DNA of 64,000 nt from Ferrimonas futtsuensis DSM 18154 (GCF_000422645.1 NZ_AUGL01000021.1:1-64000); one strand, 5' to 3'; positions 1 to 8,719 are shown, counted from the first letter of the stretch. Notes: a model not told the origin generated them from the sequence alone. Numbers and translations are program-made.

Positions 1-550
1 AAACCTGAGGCTGAATAGTGACGCCCCAACTGCTGTTAATCAGCAATGGTCCGGCGACGTTACCTACTTAAAGCACGGACGGAAATGGTACTACCCGGCA
101 GTGATTATCGACCTGTACTCCAGAAAGGTTGTTGGTTGGTCATTCAGCGATAACCGGACGTCAAAATTGACCGAAGGTGCCTTGGTGAAAGCGCTACGCA
201 CGCGGCGCCCGAAAGAGGGCCTGCTGTTCCATTCTGACCGAGGTATTGAGTACCTGAATGAAAATCTACAAGGTTACTACAAGCGCCATGGAATCAGACA
301 CAGCTTGAACCGAGCTGGTTGCTGTACTGATAACGCCGAGGTGGAGTCATTTTTCCATACATTGAAAGGCGAAATGTTCCAGGGAGCACGGTTCCGAGGT
401 CATTGGAAATTACGAGACGAACTGGCTAACTACATTGATCAGTTCTATAACCGCCGTCGATTACACTCGAGCTTGGGCTACCAAAGTCCACAGCAGTTTG
501 AGAAACTGGCGGCATAACAAACCCGTGTCCACTTTATCGGGTCAGGATCA
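1..550 (+). mobile_element. Right end of an IS3-family insertion sequence (left part outside window)
   Basis: The element enters from the left edge and stops near position 550. The transposase reading frame ends at 517 and is followed by a 25-bp sequence at 526-550 (ending TTATCGGGTCAGGATCA) that reads, on the other strand, like a typical IS3-family terminal inverted repeat (TGATCCTGACCCGATAA start). The left inverted repeat, orfA and the target duplication lie outside the window, so the exact boundary is approximate and it cannot be said whether the copy is complete. Confidence 0.75.
2..517 (+). CDS. IS3-family transposase OrfB, C-terminal part (partial)
   Basis: The frame is open from the left edge and encodes the rve/DDE integrase core of an IS3 OrfB transposase, which cuts and joins the element ends. 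The three catalytic acidic residues can be placed: D in GDVTYL (near base 57), D in FHSDRGIEY (near base 235) and E in DNAEVESFF (near base 343). The C-terminal RRRLHSSLGYQSPQQFE motif is standard for the family. A first internal ATG lies at 101, but the frame clearly continues upstream of it, so that ATG is not the true start. Activity cannot be judged because the N-terminal part and orfA are missing from the window. Confidence 0.85.
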   Translation, partial: NLRLNSDAPTAVNQQWSGDVTYLKHGRKWYYPAVIIDLYSRKVVGWSFSDNRTSKLTEGALVKALRTRRPKEGLLFHSDRGIEYLNENLQGYYKRHGIRHSLNRAGCCTDNAEVESFFHTLKGEMFQGARFRGHWKLRDELANYIDQFYNRRRLHSSLGYQSPQQFEKLAA

Positions 551-633
551 CCTTTAGTCCGCGCTCCTGCCTCGCGAATCATAGCCAGTCAAAGCGTTCC
601 CGCTGAGTGAAGCACCATATGCCAAGGAGAGTT

Positions 634-951
634 ATGGCCCATCTGTCAGACACACCGAACCCACCCTACTACGCCGTTATCTTTACCTCGATTCGAACCG
701 AGGGCGATCACGGCTACGGTGACATGGCAAAAAGAATGGTCGCGTTGGCGGAGCAACAGCATGGCTTCTTAGGCATGGAGTCGGCGAGAGAAGATGTCGG
801 CATAACGGTGTCGTATTGGTCTGATATTGAATCAATAAAAAGCTGGAAGGCAAATGTCGAACATCTGCAAGCCCAGAGAGTTGGCCGGGAAAAATGGTAT
901 GAGTCATTCAAAGTGCGCATTGCCAGAGTCGAGCGGGAGTACGGACTCTAG
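634..951 (+). CDS. Antibiotic biosynthesis monooxygenase (ABM) fold protein
   Basis: Small protein of 105 residues with the dimeric alpha/beta-barrel ABM pattern: a YYAVIFTSIR strand, a helix with MVALAEQQHGFLGMESAR, and the late SYWSDIESIKSWKANVEH segment typical of this family. Such proteins are small cofactor-independent monooxygenases or uncharacterised stress proteins. The ATG at 634 is preferred over the upstream ATGs at 607 and 619 because AAGGAG lies at 624-629, five bases before it. The gene stands alone between the IS3 end and a convergent operon; a strong bidirectional hairpin follows it. Substrate is unknown. Confidence 0.75.
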   Translation: MAHLSDTPNPPYYAVIFTSIRTEGDHGYGDMAKRMVALAEQQHGFLGMESAREDVGITVSYWSDIESIKSWKANVEHLQAQRVGREKWYESFKVRIARVEREYGL

Positions 952-1080
952 CGAGCCACCGCAATCCGATTTTAGTCAAACCGATTTTGTTCTACATGCC
1001 ATGGATTGGCGTGCAGTCTCTCTCCACTGGAATTGGTAACCCGAGCAGGGCAACCCAGCTGCTACCGGACAAGCCGTTTA

Positions 1081-1116
1081 AGAAAAGCGCCGCAATTGCG
1101 GCGCTTTTCTGTTTTT
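1081..1116. terminator. Bidirectional rho-independent terminator
   Basis: Positions 1081-1110 form a perfect palindrome (AGAAAAGCGCCGCAA and its complement), followed by GTTTTT on the plus strand. It sits between the convergent ABM gene and the end of the cfa operon and can serve both. Confidence 0.85.
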
Positions 1117-1135
1117 CGGGCCCAACGTTGTTGTG

Positions 1136-2356
1136 CTAGGGGCGGTAGCCGGGTTTGTCTGCCACCACGTGCACCGTGCTGATCACCCGCTCGTAGAAGG
1201 CGCCTTCGCAGTAGCCCAGATAGAACTGCCACATGCGGATAAAGTCTTCGCCGTAACCCTGCTGCCGCACCTGGGGCAGAGACTGGTTGAATCGCTTGGT
1301 CCAGTGGGCGAGGGTGCGACCATAGTCAATGCCGATGTCATGGAGGGCGGTGATCATCATGTCGGTATCGCGCGCCACGTGGTGGGCCAGTCGCTCCACC
1401 GAGGGCAGGCAGCCTCCCGGAAAGATGTACTTCTGGATGAAGTCGACGCCTCGCCGATAGGCGTCATAGCGCTGGTCGGCGATGGTGATCCCCTGGATCA
1501 GCATGCGCCCGTCCGGCTTGAGGCGGTCGCGACAGGTGCGAAAGAAGGTGCGCATGTACTCATGGCCGACGGCTTCAATCATCTCGATGGACACCAGTTT
1601 GTCGTAGTGGCCGGTCAGATCCCGATAATCCTGTTTGAGCAGGGTGATTCGGTCAGATAATCCCTCCTCGGCGATGCGGCGGGCGGCGTAGGCGTGCTGC
1701 TCCTCAGAGATGGTGGTGGTGGTTACCCGTACGCCGTAATGTTTGGCGGCGTGGATGGCCAGTGCGCCCCAGCCGGTACCGATCTCCAGTAGGGTTTCTC
1801 CCTGCTTCAGTTCCAGCCGTTGGCAGATGAGCTCCAGCTTGTGATTCTGCGCCTCTTCCAGGGTGGCGTTGGCCTCGGGGAAGATGGCGCTGGAGTAGAC
1901 CAACTGCTTGTCCAGAAACAATTCGTAGAGATCGTTGCCCAGATCGTAGTGGGCGACGATGTTGCGTTTGGAGCCGCCTTTGCTGTTTCGGTTGCGCCTG
2001 TGGCGCCACAGATCGGTGATGCGTCCTACCCAGGCCAGCTTTTTTTCCAGTTGTTGCAGTACGGCCAGGTTCTTAGACATCAGCTGCACCACAGGGACCA
2101 GATCCGGCGTGCTCCAGTCTCCCTGGATGAAGGCCTCCCCGGCACCGATGGAGCCGCCCATCAGGATGCGGCGGTATGCTCTGGGGTGATGGATGCGGAT
2201 CTCGGCGGACAGGGGACCGGCGTCGCCGAACCTGTGCTGCTCTCCATCCTGAATCACCAGGGTGCCCCCTGTGAGGCCGGGCAGAAGGGAGAACAGGGTG
2301 CGTTTGGCCAGGGTATCCAACCAGGCCGGGGCAGGGCGTGTCAGAGTGTTATCCAT
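1136..2356 (-). CDS. cfa: Cyclopropane-fatty-acyl-phospholipid synthase family SAM methyltransferase
   Basis: SAM-dependent methyltransferase of the Cfa/Mycolic-acid cyclopropane synthase family, about 406 residues, which transfers a methylene or methyl group to the double bond of unsaturated acyl chains in phospholipids. The SAM-binding loop [16 protein letters not shown] and the downstream [10 protein letters not shown] and [12 protein letters not shown] motifs are all present. The ATG at 2356 is chosen because GGAGAAG precedes it and it overlaps the stop of the DUF1365 gene by eight bases; a longer frame to 2410 has no ribosome site. It is the last gene of the photolyase operon and probably acts on membrane lipids made available by its neighbours. 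Product could be a cyclopropane or a methylated (furan-precursor) acyl chain; sequence alone does not separate these. Confidence 0.9.
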   Translation of the reverse strand: MDNTLTRPAPAWLDTLAKRTLFSLLPGLTGGTLVIQDGEQHRFGDAGPLSAEIRIHHPRAYRRILMGGSIGAGEAFIQGDWSTPDLVPVVQLMSKNLAVLQQLEKKLAWVGRITDLWRHRRNRNSKGGSKRNIVAHYDLGNDLYELFLDKQLVYSSAIFPEANATLEEAQNHKLELICQRLELKQGETLLEIGTGWGALAIHAAKHYGVRVTTTTISEEQHAYAARRIAEEGLSDRITLLKQDYRDLTGHYDKLVSIEMIEAVGHEYMRTFFRTCRDRLKPDGRMLIQGITIADQRYDAYRRGVDFIQKYIFPGGCLPSVERLAHHVARDTDMMITALHDIGIDYGRTLAHWTKRFNQSLPQVRQQGYGEDFIRMWQFYLGYCEGAFYERVISTVHVVADKPGYRP

Positions 2357-3089
2357 GGTGCTTCTCCGTGTCTTGCCCCGGGTGGGGGATAAAAGGAATA
2401 CGTTTGACAACCAGCTTCAGTGCTTGCCAATAGATGGAAAACAGAATTTTCAGGGTCATCATGGGCATGGCGATCACCAAGCCACGGGCAGTGGCGTTGT
2501 TGATGGGCTTGTGGGTCATCGCCAGGGTGACATCGAACGCCTTGTGGTCGCTGTGGTTCTCCATGTGCAGCTTCAGACGTTCATTCGGCGTGTCCAACCT
2601 CCAGTGGTAGCGCATTGCCATTGGCATAAAGGGGGAGACATGGAACGCCTTGTCGGTCACGCGGGCGCCATCGGCAGGCACCAGGTAGTAGTGACGCTGA
2701 TTCCAAGGGGTGTTGCTGACTTCAGCCAGCAGATAGGCCAGAGAGCGGTCCGGGCGGAAGCAGTAGTAGAAGTTCACCGGACTGAAGTACAGCCCCAGGC
2801 ATCGACCCTGACCGACGAACAGCACCGGCCCCTGCTCCCCCTCGCCGCCGAGGCTGGCCACTTTGCGCCAGACGGTCCCCCGGTTAAAGCCCTTGCCCTC
2901 CAGGTAATCGCCGTCCCGAATGCTCAGCAGGGCCGCGCGGTTGTGACCCAGCCAGGGACCGCAGTCGAGCTCATCCAGATGGTCCATATCCAGGGCCAGG
3001 CTGTACATCCGGTAGGAGAACCGGTGCGCCTTGGGGGTGAAGCGACGATGTCGTACCGACCCCAGGTAGTAACCACAGCCGCCGATCAC
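2349..3089 (-). CDS. DUF1365 domain-containing protein
   Basis: Member of DUF1365 (about 246 residues), recognised from the N-terminal [20 protein letters not shown] segment, the [10 protein letters not shown] motif and the [15 protein letters not shown] motif. Proteins of this family are almost always encoded beside Cfa-type methyltransferases and FAD amine-oxidase-like proteins, as here, and are presumed to act in modified fatty-acid formation, but no reaction has been assigned that I can state with certainty. A GTG at 3089 gives a four-base GTGA overlap with the preceding gene and has GGAG seven bases upstream, so it is preferred to the ATG at 3113. Confidence 0.85.
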   Translation of the reverse strand: MIGGCGYYLGSVRHRRFTPKAHRFSYRMYSLALDMDHLDELDCGPWLGHNRAALLSIRDGDYLEGKGFNRGTVWRKVASLGGEGEQGPVLFVGQGRCLGLYFSPVNFYYCFRPDRSLAYLLAEVSNTPWNQRHYYLVPADGARVTDKAFHVSPFMPMAMRYHWRLDTPNERLKLHMENHSDHKAFDVTLAMTHKPINNATARGLVIAMPMMTLKILFSIYWQALKLVVKRIPFIPHPGQDTEKHHG

Positions 3090-4345
3090 AGGGTGGCTCC
3101 AAAGCGGCTGCACACCTCAAGGGCACTGCGCACGCCATCTTCGTGGAAGCCGTTGTGCCAGTATGCTCCGGCAAAGTGGGTGTGATTGTGACCGCAGATG
3201 GTGTCTCGGCGCTGACAGGCGGCCAGGCTCTCCTTGTTGAACACCGGATGGGCGTAGTTGAAGGTGCGAATCACCTTGCTCGGATCGATGTCGTCGCCCT
3301 GGTTCAGGGTGACACAGAAGGTCGGTGCGCTCTCCGGCAGGCCCTGCAGTATGTTCATGTTGTAGGTGACCCGCGCCGGAAGGGTGGGGTCTCTGTCCAG
3401 GCGGTAGTTCCAGGACGCCCAGGCGCGGCGGTTGTCCGGCAGCAGGCTGGTGTCGTTGTGCAGGATCACCTGGTTGTTTTTGTAGGGGATGGCGCCGAGC
3501 ACCCGTTTTTCCTGATCGGTGGCGTCGGTGAGCATCGCCAGGGCCTGATCGCTGTGGCAGGCCAGGACCACTTCATCGAAGCTCTCCTTGGTTCCGTTAT
3601 CCAGTTCCAGGTGCACCTTGTTGTCCAGTCGGCGCACCGCCTTGACCGGCGTGTTCAGTCGAATGCGATCTTCAATGCCCCGCACCATGGGGGCAATGTA
3701 TTCACGGGAGCCGCCGCTGATCACGAACCACTGGGGACGGTTGCTGATGTTGAGCAGACCGTGATGATTGAAAAAGCGCACGAAGAACAGCAGGGGAAAC
3801 GCCTGCATCCCCTGAATGCTGGACGACCAGATGGCCGCCCCCATGGGCAGAATGTAATGCCGGGCGAAATAGTCGCTGAACCTGTGAATGTGCAGGAAGT
3901 CGCCCAGGGTGTGGTCGGCGCCGATCAACCCTTTATCCAGATGCTGTTTGCACAGTTTGTTGAACTTAAGTACCTCATTGAGAAAGCTCAGAAACTGTAT
4001 GCTCAACAGGTTCTTTCTCTGGGCGAACAGGGTGTCCAGGTTATGGCCGTTGTATTCCAGGCCCGTGGATGGGTTGTGGACGCTGAAACTCATCTCCGTA
4101 GGGTGACTGCGCACTTTCAGTTGTGCCATCAGCCGCTTGAAGTTGGGGTAGGTGCGGTCATTGAAGACGATGAAGCCGGTGTCTATGGCCCAGGTGCGCC
4201 CGCTCATCTCCACATCGATGGTGGCGGTGTGGCCCCCCAGGGTGTCACCCGCTTCGAACAGGGTGATGCTGTTGTTTCTGGACAGCAGGTGGGCACAGGT
4301 CAGCCCTGAGATCCCGCTGCCGATGATGGCGATGCGTTTGTTCAT
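3086..4345 (-). CDS. FAD/NAD(P)-binding amine-oxidase-like protein
   Basis: Flavoprotein of 419 residues. The N-terminus [17 protein letters not shown] is a classic Rossmann GxGxxG FAD-binding motif, followed by an acidic residue at the end of the second strand ([14 protein letters not shown]). The C-terminal [19 protein letters not shown] segment matches the closing FAD-contact motif of the amine oxidase/desaturase superfamily. Genes of this type sit between SDR and DUF1365 genes in photolyase-cfa operons; the homologous position in other bacteria is linked to unsaturated or furan fatty-acid chemistry, which is inference here. It overlaps both neighbours by four bases, so translation is coupled. 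Confidence 0.85.
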   Translation of the reverse strand: MNKRIAIIGSGISGLTCAHLLSRNNSITLFEAGDTLGGHTATIDVEMSGRTWAIDTGFIVFNDRTYPNFKRLMAQLKVRSHPTEMSFSVHNPSTGLEYNGHNLDTLFAQRKNLLSIQFLSFLNEVLKFNKLCKQHLDKGLIGADHTLGDFLHIHRFSDYFARHYILPMGAAIWSSSIQGMQAFPLLFFVRFFNHHGLLNISNRPQWFVISGGSREYIAPMVRGIEDRIRLNTPVKAVRRLDNKVHLELDNGTKESFDEVVLACHSDQALAMLTDATDQEKRVLGAIPYKNNQVILHNDTSLLPDNRRAWASWNYRLDRDPTLPARVTYNMNILQGLPESAPTFCVTLNQGDDIDPSKVIRTFNYAHPVFNKESLAACQRRDTICGHNHTHFAGAYWHNGFHEDGVRSALEVCSRFGATL

Positions 4346-5058
4346 CGTTTCAGTCCCTTGAGTGCGATCTGCTGCCAGGCTCTGTCTGGCAGACTGCCCA
4401 GAAGCTTGAGTAGTCGGGTGAACCCTTTAGGAAAATGGATCTCCTCGACCCCTTTGGCCAACTCTCGACGAATGATCCGGCTGGCTTCGGAAACCTCTAC
4501 CCGCATGGGCATGGCAAAGTCGTTCTTGTCGGTGAGAGGCGTACGGACAAAGCCGGGGCGGATCAGGCTTACCCCAATGCCGTGTGGACGCAGATCCAGG
4601 GCCAGGGTTTTCGCCAGGTACTCGATGGCGGCCTTGGAGGCGCCGTAGGCTTCGGCCCGTGGCAAAGGCAGTGCACTGGCGATGCTGCCCATCAGCGCTA
4701 CCCGGCTGCCTCTCTCCATCCTGGGCAGCAGCGCCTCCAGACAGTAGCCCACGCCGATGACGTTGGTTTGCATTACCCTCTCCAACATCTTTCCATCAAA
4801 CTGGCGGGGATGATTGACGTATTCGCAGGTGCCGGCGTTGAGGATCGCCAGATCGAGATCCTCCAGGTTGCCCAGAGAGGCCAGCACCTGTTCGTAGTCA
4901 CCCGCGTCAAACCCCAGAGACTCGATGCCCATGGATGCCAGCTCCGCCAGGGCTTGCTGGTTACGGCCGCAGCCGATGACCCTGTGTCCTGCGGCAACGT
5001 AATCCATGGCCAGCTGTTTGCCTATGCCGGAGGTGGCCCCGGTGATGAGTATTTTCAT
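4342..5058 (-). CDS. Short-chain dehydrogenase/reductase
   Basis: Classical SDR of 238 residues using NAD(P)H. The cofactor motif TGATSGIGK is at residues 7-15, the structural NAG motif is in AILNAGTCEYV, the catalytic Ser is in LMGSIASALPLP, and the YGASK catalytic motif (Y-x-x-x-K) follows. It overlaps the downstream FAD protein by four bases and the upstream NTF2-like gene by four bases. Role in the operon is likely redox conversion of a lipid-derived intermediate; the substrate is not evident. Confidence 0.88.
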   Translation of the reverse strand: MKILITGATSGIGKQLAMDYVAAGHRVIGCGRNQQALAELASMGIESLGFDAGDYEQVLASLGNLEDLDLAILNAGTCEYVNHPRQFDGKMLERVMQTNVIGVGYCLEALLPRMERGSRVALMGSIASALPLPRAEAYGASKAAIEYLAKTLALDLRPHGIGVSLIRPGFVRTPLTDKNDFAMPMRVEVSEASRIIRRELAKGVEEIHFPKGFTRLLKLLGSLPDRAWQQIALKGLKR

Positions 5059-5519
5059 GACGCCGCCTTCCTTTTCACCGCTTTGACCAGGGTGCCGAGC
5101 AGGGGCAGCTGTTCATAGAGCATCTGACCGGCGTCGAAGTAGTCTCTGTGGTAATGGACTAGGGTGCCGAACTTCAGGTGGCTGTGGCCATCCAGCACCA
5201 CCCTCTGTCCGCCGTTGAGCCTGGAGTGCTCTATCTCCATCGTCCAGTAGAGCGCCGCCGCGGTGTCGGTGACGAGTTGGTCGTGGATGGTGATGCGACA
5301 CTGTTTCAGGTTCCGGTACAGGCCCTCGAAATAGCGGGTCAGGTTGTCCAGACCGTCGACTGTGTGCAATGGGTCGATGAAGCGGGCCTGCGGGTGATAC
5401 AGCTCCCCCAACCGGTGCAGTTGGCGGTGGTCCAACTCCTCATAGAGGGCCACAAAACGCGCCACCAGTTCAGTGGCGGTGTGTTCCTGGGCTGGGGTGG
5501 GGGCTGGGCTGATCATCAA
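5055..5519 (-). CDS. Nuclear transport factor 2 (SnoaL-like) family protein
   Basis: A 154-residue protein with the cone-shaped NTF2/SnoaL fold pattern: an N-terminal helix (ELVARFVALYEELD), a YHPQARFIDPLHTVDG turn and a closing HLKFGTLVHYHRDYFDAGQMLYEQLP segment. In photolyase-cfa operons this protein always lies between the photolyase and the SDR gene. It may bind a hydrophobic ligand or assist an enzymatic step; no catalytic assignment is possible. Four-base overlaps on both sides show it is translated as part of the operon. Confidence 0.8.
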   Translation of the reverse strand: MMISPAPTPAQEHTATELVARFVALYEELDHRQLHRLGELYHPQARFIDPLHTVDGLDNLTRYFEGLYRNLKQCRITIHDQLVTDTAAALYWTMEIEHSRLNGGQRVVLDGHSHLKFGTLVHYHRDYFDAGQMLYEQLPLLGTLVKAVKRKAAS

Positions 5520-6907
5520 CTGTCCTCTCTCTTCATTACGGCAAAGCGCTCCAAGGCCCGGCGTCGGCTGTCTGACAGGTCGACTATGGGGGCCGGGTAG
5601 TCCCGGGGCCGGACCGAGGCCGGCGGCAAATGGATCTCTTTGCCTGATAAGTCACTCAGTTCAGGTAGATACCTACGGATAAAGGCGCCATCCGGATCGA
5701 ATTTTTTGCTCTGACTGACCGGGTTGAAGATGCGGAAATAGGGTTGGGCGTCGCACCCTGTGCTGGCACTCCACTGCCAACCGCCGTTGTTGGCCGCAAG
5801 ATCACCGTCCACCAGGTGTTGACTGAACCAGCGCTCGCCCCGTCGCCAGTCGATAAGAAGATTCTTGGTGAGAAAACTCGCCGTGACCATCCTTAGCCTG
5901 TTGTGCATCCACCCTGTCTGGGTCAGTTGTTTCATGGCGGCATCCACCAGGGGAAAGCCGGTTCGCCCCTGGCACCATGCCTCGAAGGCAAGGTCGTTGT
6001 TTTCCCAATGCACTTTGTCTGCCAACGCATTGAAATTCTCGCCTTTACTGAGTTTAGGCCAGGCGACGAGCAGGTGGCGGTAAAAATCCCGCCACGCCAG
6101 TTCATTGACCCAGGTAAAGGGGCCTCCGGGTTGCTCCTGTATCGCTTCCGGAGCCTGGCTGAGCACGGCATGCAAACAGCTGTTGGCAGAGATCATGCCC
6201 AGAGAGAGATAGGGGGAGAGGGCGCTGGTGGCCTCCCTGTCTGGCCGGTCCCGGTAGAGGTGGTAGGCGTTGATTCGCTCGGTGATGAACCGGTTCAGTA
6301 CCCGTTGCGGGGTCCCGGGCGCCACTGGCCACAGAGTGCTGCTCTCCTTGGCGGCGTCAAACTCGATTGTGGCCGGTGTTGCTACCGCCGGCCATCCTGT
6401 GGGCGGTGGCAACGGTGACAGATCCTGTCCTCGCAGCCGGGCCATCCAGGCACGGCGAAATGGGGTAAATACCCGGTACCAGGAGCCGTCCTCTTTGACC
6501 ACCGAGCCCGGGGGCATTATGCAGTGACCGGGGTGCAGACAGAGGGCAAGGCCGGAGTCAATCACCCGCTGATCCCGCCTTTGTTCGTTGAGCTCGGGCT
6601 CGGCGCTGGCGTGGATCTGGTCGATGTCATGATCCTGGCAAAACTGCGTCAGAGCCTGAGGGACATCATCAAATCGTGACAGGGCCAGGTGGTGCAGCGT
6701 GATGCCGAGCTGCGCCAGTTGCTGTGCCAGGGCGTTGACCGCCCGCTCCATCAGGTCAACCTGGATCGGCGCCATGTTGTGTTCCTGCCACTGAGCGGGC
6801 GTACTGATAAACAGTGCCAGCGGGGCCTTGCTACCGGCACAGGCCGCGGTCAGCGCGGGGTGATCTTCGATGCGCAGATCCTTTCGAAACCAGATAAGTT
6901 CAGTCAT
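5516..6907 (-). CDS. phrB: Deoxyribodipyrimidine photolyase
   Basis: Class I CPD photolyase or close cryptochrome/photolyase relative, 463 residues. It has an N-terminal antenna-binding domain starting TELIWFRKDLRIEDHPAL and a C-terminal FAD-binding domain with WVNELAWRDFYRHLL, GYPLVDAAMKQL-type segment (GFPLVDAAMKQL), and the DGDLAANNGGWQWSASTG signature that contacts FAD. It repairs UV-induced pyrimidine dimers with light energy. The ATG at 6907 is used because CAGGAG lies just upstream and it overlaps the merR stop by eight bases; the longer frame to 6952 is unlikely. Its place after a MerR gene points to light-responsive expression. Confidence 0.92.
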   Translation of the reverse strand: MTELIWFRKDLRIEDHPALTAACAGSKAPLALFISTPAQWQEHNMAPIQVDLMERAVNALAQQLAQLGITLHHLALSRFDDVPQALTQFCQDHDIDQIHASAEPELNEQRRDQRVIDSGLALCLHPGHCIMPPGSVVKEDGSWYRVFTPFRRAWMARLRGQDLSPLPPPTGWPAVATPATIEFDAAKESSTLWPVAPGTPQRVLNRFITERINAYHLYRDRPDREATSALSPYLSLGMISANSCLHAVLSQAPEAIQEQPGGPFTWVNELAWRDFYRHLLVAWPKLSKGENFNALADKVHWENNDLAFEAWCQGRTGFPLVDAAMKQLTQTGWMHNRLRMVTASFLTKNLLIDWRRGERWFSQHLVDGDLAANNGGWQWSASTGCDAQPYFRIFNPVSQSKKFDPDGAFIRRYLPELSDLSGKEIHLPPASVRPRDYPAPIVDLSDSRRRALERFAVMKREDS

Positions 6908-7706
6908 GACGGCTCTCCTGAAACAGGGGATCGTCGTGGTAGAGCGCCGCAAAGGGGCCCACCACAGTCAGGGGGATTCCCCGAGCCTGCAGACGGGCGA
7001 GTTGTTGCCGCTCGTCGCTGCGCAGCTTCGCCGGCAGGCACAGGAGCCATGTGCGTGGCGAACGCAGCTGGCAGCCATCCAGGTCCTCTGTGGGCAGCTG
7101 TGAGAACTTCTCTCCCTGTTGGGTCAGAGAGAGCGCAGTGATGGCAGCTTCAACGGGGGCAGTTCTGAGCAACATCAGCAGGGCGGGGTCACCGGATAGC
7201 TGAGATTGGCCTCTGCTGCAGTGGCCCTGCAGGTAGAGTTGCAGCTGATGCTGGGTCCAGTTGAGCAATAACCGGCCGTCGGCCCGCTCGCCGGATCGCG
7301 CCTCAAGGGTGTCCAGCCAGGGACGCAACGCCTTGCACAGTGTCCGCTCGAAGGTATAGAGGGCGGTCAGCTGATCCAGTTCGCGGAACAGCTTGTCTCC
7401 GTTCATATCCACAGCCGCCTGGGTCAGCGTTGCCTGATGGACCAGCCAGGGATCGTCCGGGGTGGGGGTACTGGGATCTTCCAGCAACGAACGCACCTGG
7501 CTGATGGCCACGCCTTTGTCGAGCCAGGAGAGGATTTGGCGAACCCGGTCAATGTCCGCCTCGCTGTAGAGGCGATGGCCCTTGGGGGTGCGGCCGGGTT
7601 TCAGCAGTCCGAATCGACGCTGCCAGGCGCGCAGGGTAACCGGATTGACGCCGGTGATGGCGGCAACATCGCCGATGGGGTAGCGAGGGGTGGTGTCAGT
7701 GCTCAT
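6900..7706 (-). CDS. MerR-family regulator of the photolyase operon (LitR/CarH-like, no B12 motif)
   Basis: 268-residue regulator. Residues 8-75 are a clear MerR winged helix (YPIGDVAAITGVNPVTLRAW, then GHRLYSEADIDRV). The C-terminal two-thirds resembles the position of the cobalamin-binding region of LitR/CarH light sensors but lacks the DxHxxG cobalamin ligand motif, so a B12-free subclass is likely. MerR proteins directly upstream of phr and cfa are known light-response regulators in pseudomonads. Three TTGTACAA palindromes in front of the operon are the obvious candidate operators. The gene overlaps its upstream neighbour by 11 bases. How light or oxidative stress would be sensed is not visible. 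Confidence 0.82.
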   Translation of the reverse strand: MSTDTTPRYPIGDVAAITGVNPVTLRAWQRRFGLLKPGRTPKGHRLYSEADIDRVRQILSWLDKGVAISQVRSLLEDPSTPTPDDPWLVHQATLTQAAVDMNGDKLFRELDQLTALYTFERTLCKALRPWLDTLEARSGERADGRLLLNWTQHQLQLYLQGHCSRGQSQLSGDPALLMLLRTAPVEAAITALSLTQQGEKFSQLPTEDLDGCQLRSPRTWLLCLPAKLRSDERQQLARLQARGIPLTVVGPFAALYHDDPLFQESRHD

Positions 7707-8649
7707 AACGCAGTTGCATCTCTTCTGGGTGCGGGTTCAGGTACACCTGATTAGCGATGTAGTCGTTGGGGTAGATGGTCAGGTAGTGGCGCAGCAGAGT
7801 GATCGGCGCCAGCAGTGGCAGCAGCCCGGTGCGGTATTTATCGATGCTCTCTGCCAGGGCCTGTCGCTCGGTGCTACCGAGCTGCTTTTTGAAGTAACCC
7901 TGGATGTGCTGCAGCACGTTGGTGTGGTTCTTGCGGCTGGCGTGGCGTTTCAGGGCCGCCATCAGCTCGGTTTCGTAGTAAGCCACAAATTCCGGGGTGA
8001 TCTTTTCTATCTGGCCCAGTGCCTGACCCAGGGAGCGGTAGATCTCCGGGTTGTGAGCCATCAGCAGGTACTTATAGCGTCCGTGGAAGGTGTATAAGGC
8101 ATTCGGTGTCAGCCCCTGTGCGCACTTGGTTTTCCAGTCGTGATAGGCAAATATCCGGGTGACAAAGTTCTCCCTCAGGTTGGGATCGTTCAGGCGTCCG
8201 CTCTCTTCGACGGGCAGGTTGGGGTGGTCTTTCATCACCCGGGCGGCAAAGACGCCGACGCCATCGCGAGAGGCGTTGTTTTTTTCCGGCAGATAGACGC
8301 TGACCCTTTCCATGCCACAGGTGGGAGACTTGGCGCAGAACACGTAGCCGCTGAGGCCGGCAAGCGCGGGAGAGGTCTCTTCGGCGAATTGGGTGAGCTT
8401 GTCGGTAACATCGAAGCTGTCGTCCGACGCCTTGACCCGGATGATCTCCTCCTGCACCAGGCGAATGGTGGGGCGGGGCACGCCCATGCCGATGGCCACT
8501 TCGGGACAGATGGGGCGGAAGCTGACGTATTGCCCAAGGTCATCCACACAGAAGCGACTCTGCTTGTGGCCGCCATCGAAGCGAACCTGTTGGCCGATGA
8601 GGCAGGCACTGATGCCGATCTGTATGGTGTGCTGGTCAAACTTGTACAT
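7696..8649 (-). CDS. DUF523-DUF1722 (YbgA-type) fusion protein
   Basis: 317-residue two-domain protein. Residues about 10-145 form DUF523, with three conserved cysteines in SACLIG, CPEV and SPTCGM that in the related desulfurase TudS bind a [4Fe-4S] cluster. Residues about 195-310 form DUF1722/YbgA (HGRYKYLLMAHNPEIYRSLG). In E. coli ybgA lies immediately before phr, so the association with photolyase is conserved even though the genes differ in arrangement. A thiopyrimidine desulfurase or nucleotide-repair role is an attractive inference. It is the first gene of the operon; its ATG follows AAGGAGACATAGT and a TTGTACAA site overlaps that ribosome site. Confidence 0.85.
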   Translation of the reverse strand: MYKFDQHTIQIGISACLIGQQVRFDGGHKQSRFCVDDLGQYVSFRPICPEVAIGMGVPRPTIRLVQEEIIRVKASDDSFDVTDKLTQFAEETSPALAGLSGYVFCAKSPTCGMERVSVYLPEKNNASRDGVGVFAARVMKDHPNLPVEESGRLNDPNLRENFVTRIFAYHDWKTKCAQGLTPNALYTFHGRYKYLLMAHNPEIYRSLGQALGQIEKITPEFVAYYETELMAALKRHASRKNHTNVLQHIQGYFKKQLGSTERQALAESIDKYRTGLLPLLAPITLLRHYLTIYPNDYIANQVYLNPHPEEMQLRYEH

Positions 8650-8660
8650 ACTATGTCTCC

Positions 8661-8719
8661 TTGTACAACCTTGAATTCAGCTTAGGCGCGTGTTGTACAA
8701 GAAGGCAAGTTTTGTACAA
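8661..8719 (-). promoter_or_regulatory. Three TTGTACAA palindromes: candidate MerR operators and promoter
   Basis: The eight-base palindrome TTGTACAA occurs at 8661-8668, 8693-8700 and 8712-8719, all within 80 bases upstream of the DUF523 gene start. On the minus strand a TTGCCT about 17 bases before CTAAGC could be -35/-10 elements flanking the middle copy, the usual MerR geometry. TGTACA-core repeats are the type of site recognised by LitR/CarH-like MerR proteins, and such a gene is second in this operon. Confidence 0.65.

Noticed and set aside
854-1039. ORF after the ABM gene
   Set aside because: Overlaps the 3' end of the ABM gene in another frame, lacks a ribosome site and has no recognisable content.
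1136-1660. Long plus-strand frame (175 codons) opposite cfa
   Set aside because: Antisense shadow of a well-supported methyltransferase gene; high GC produces many such frames and its translation shows no family motif.
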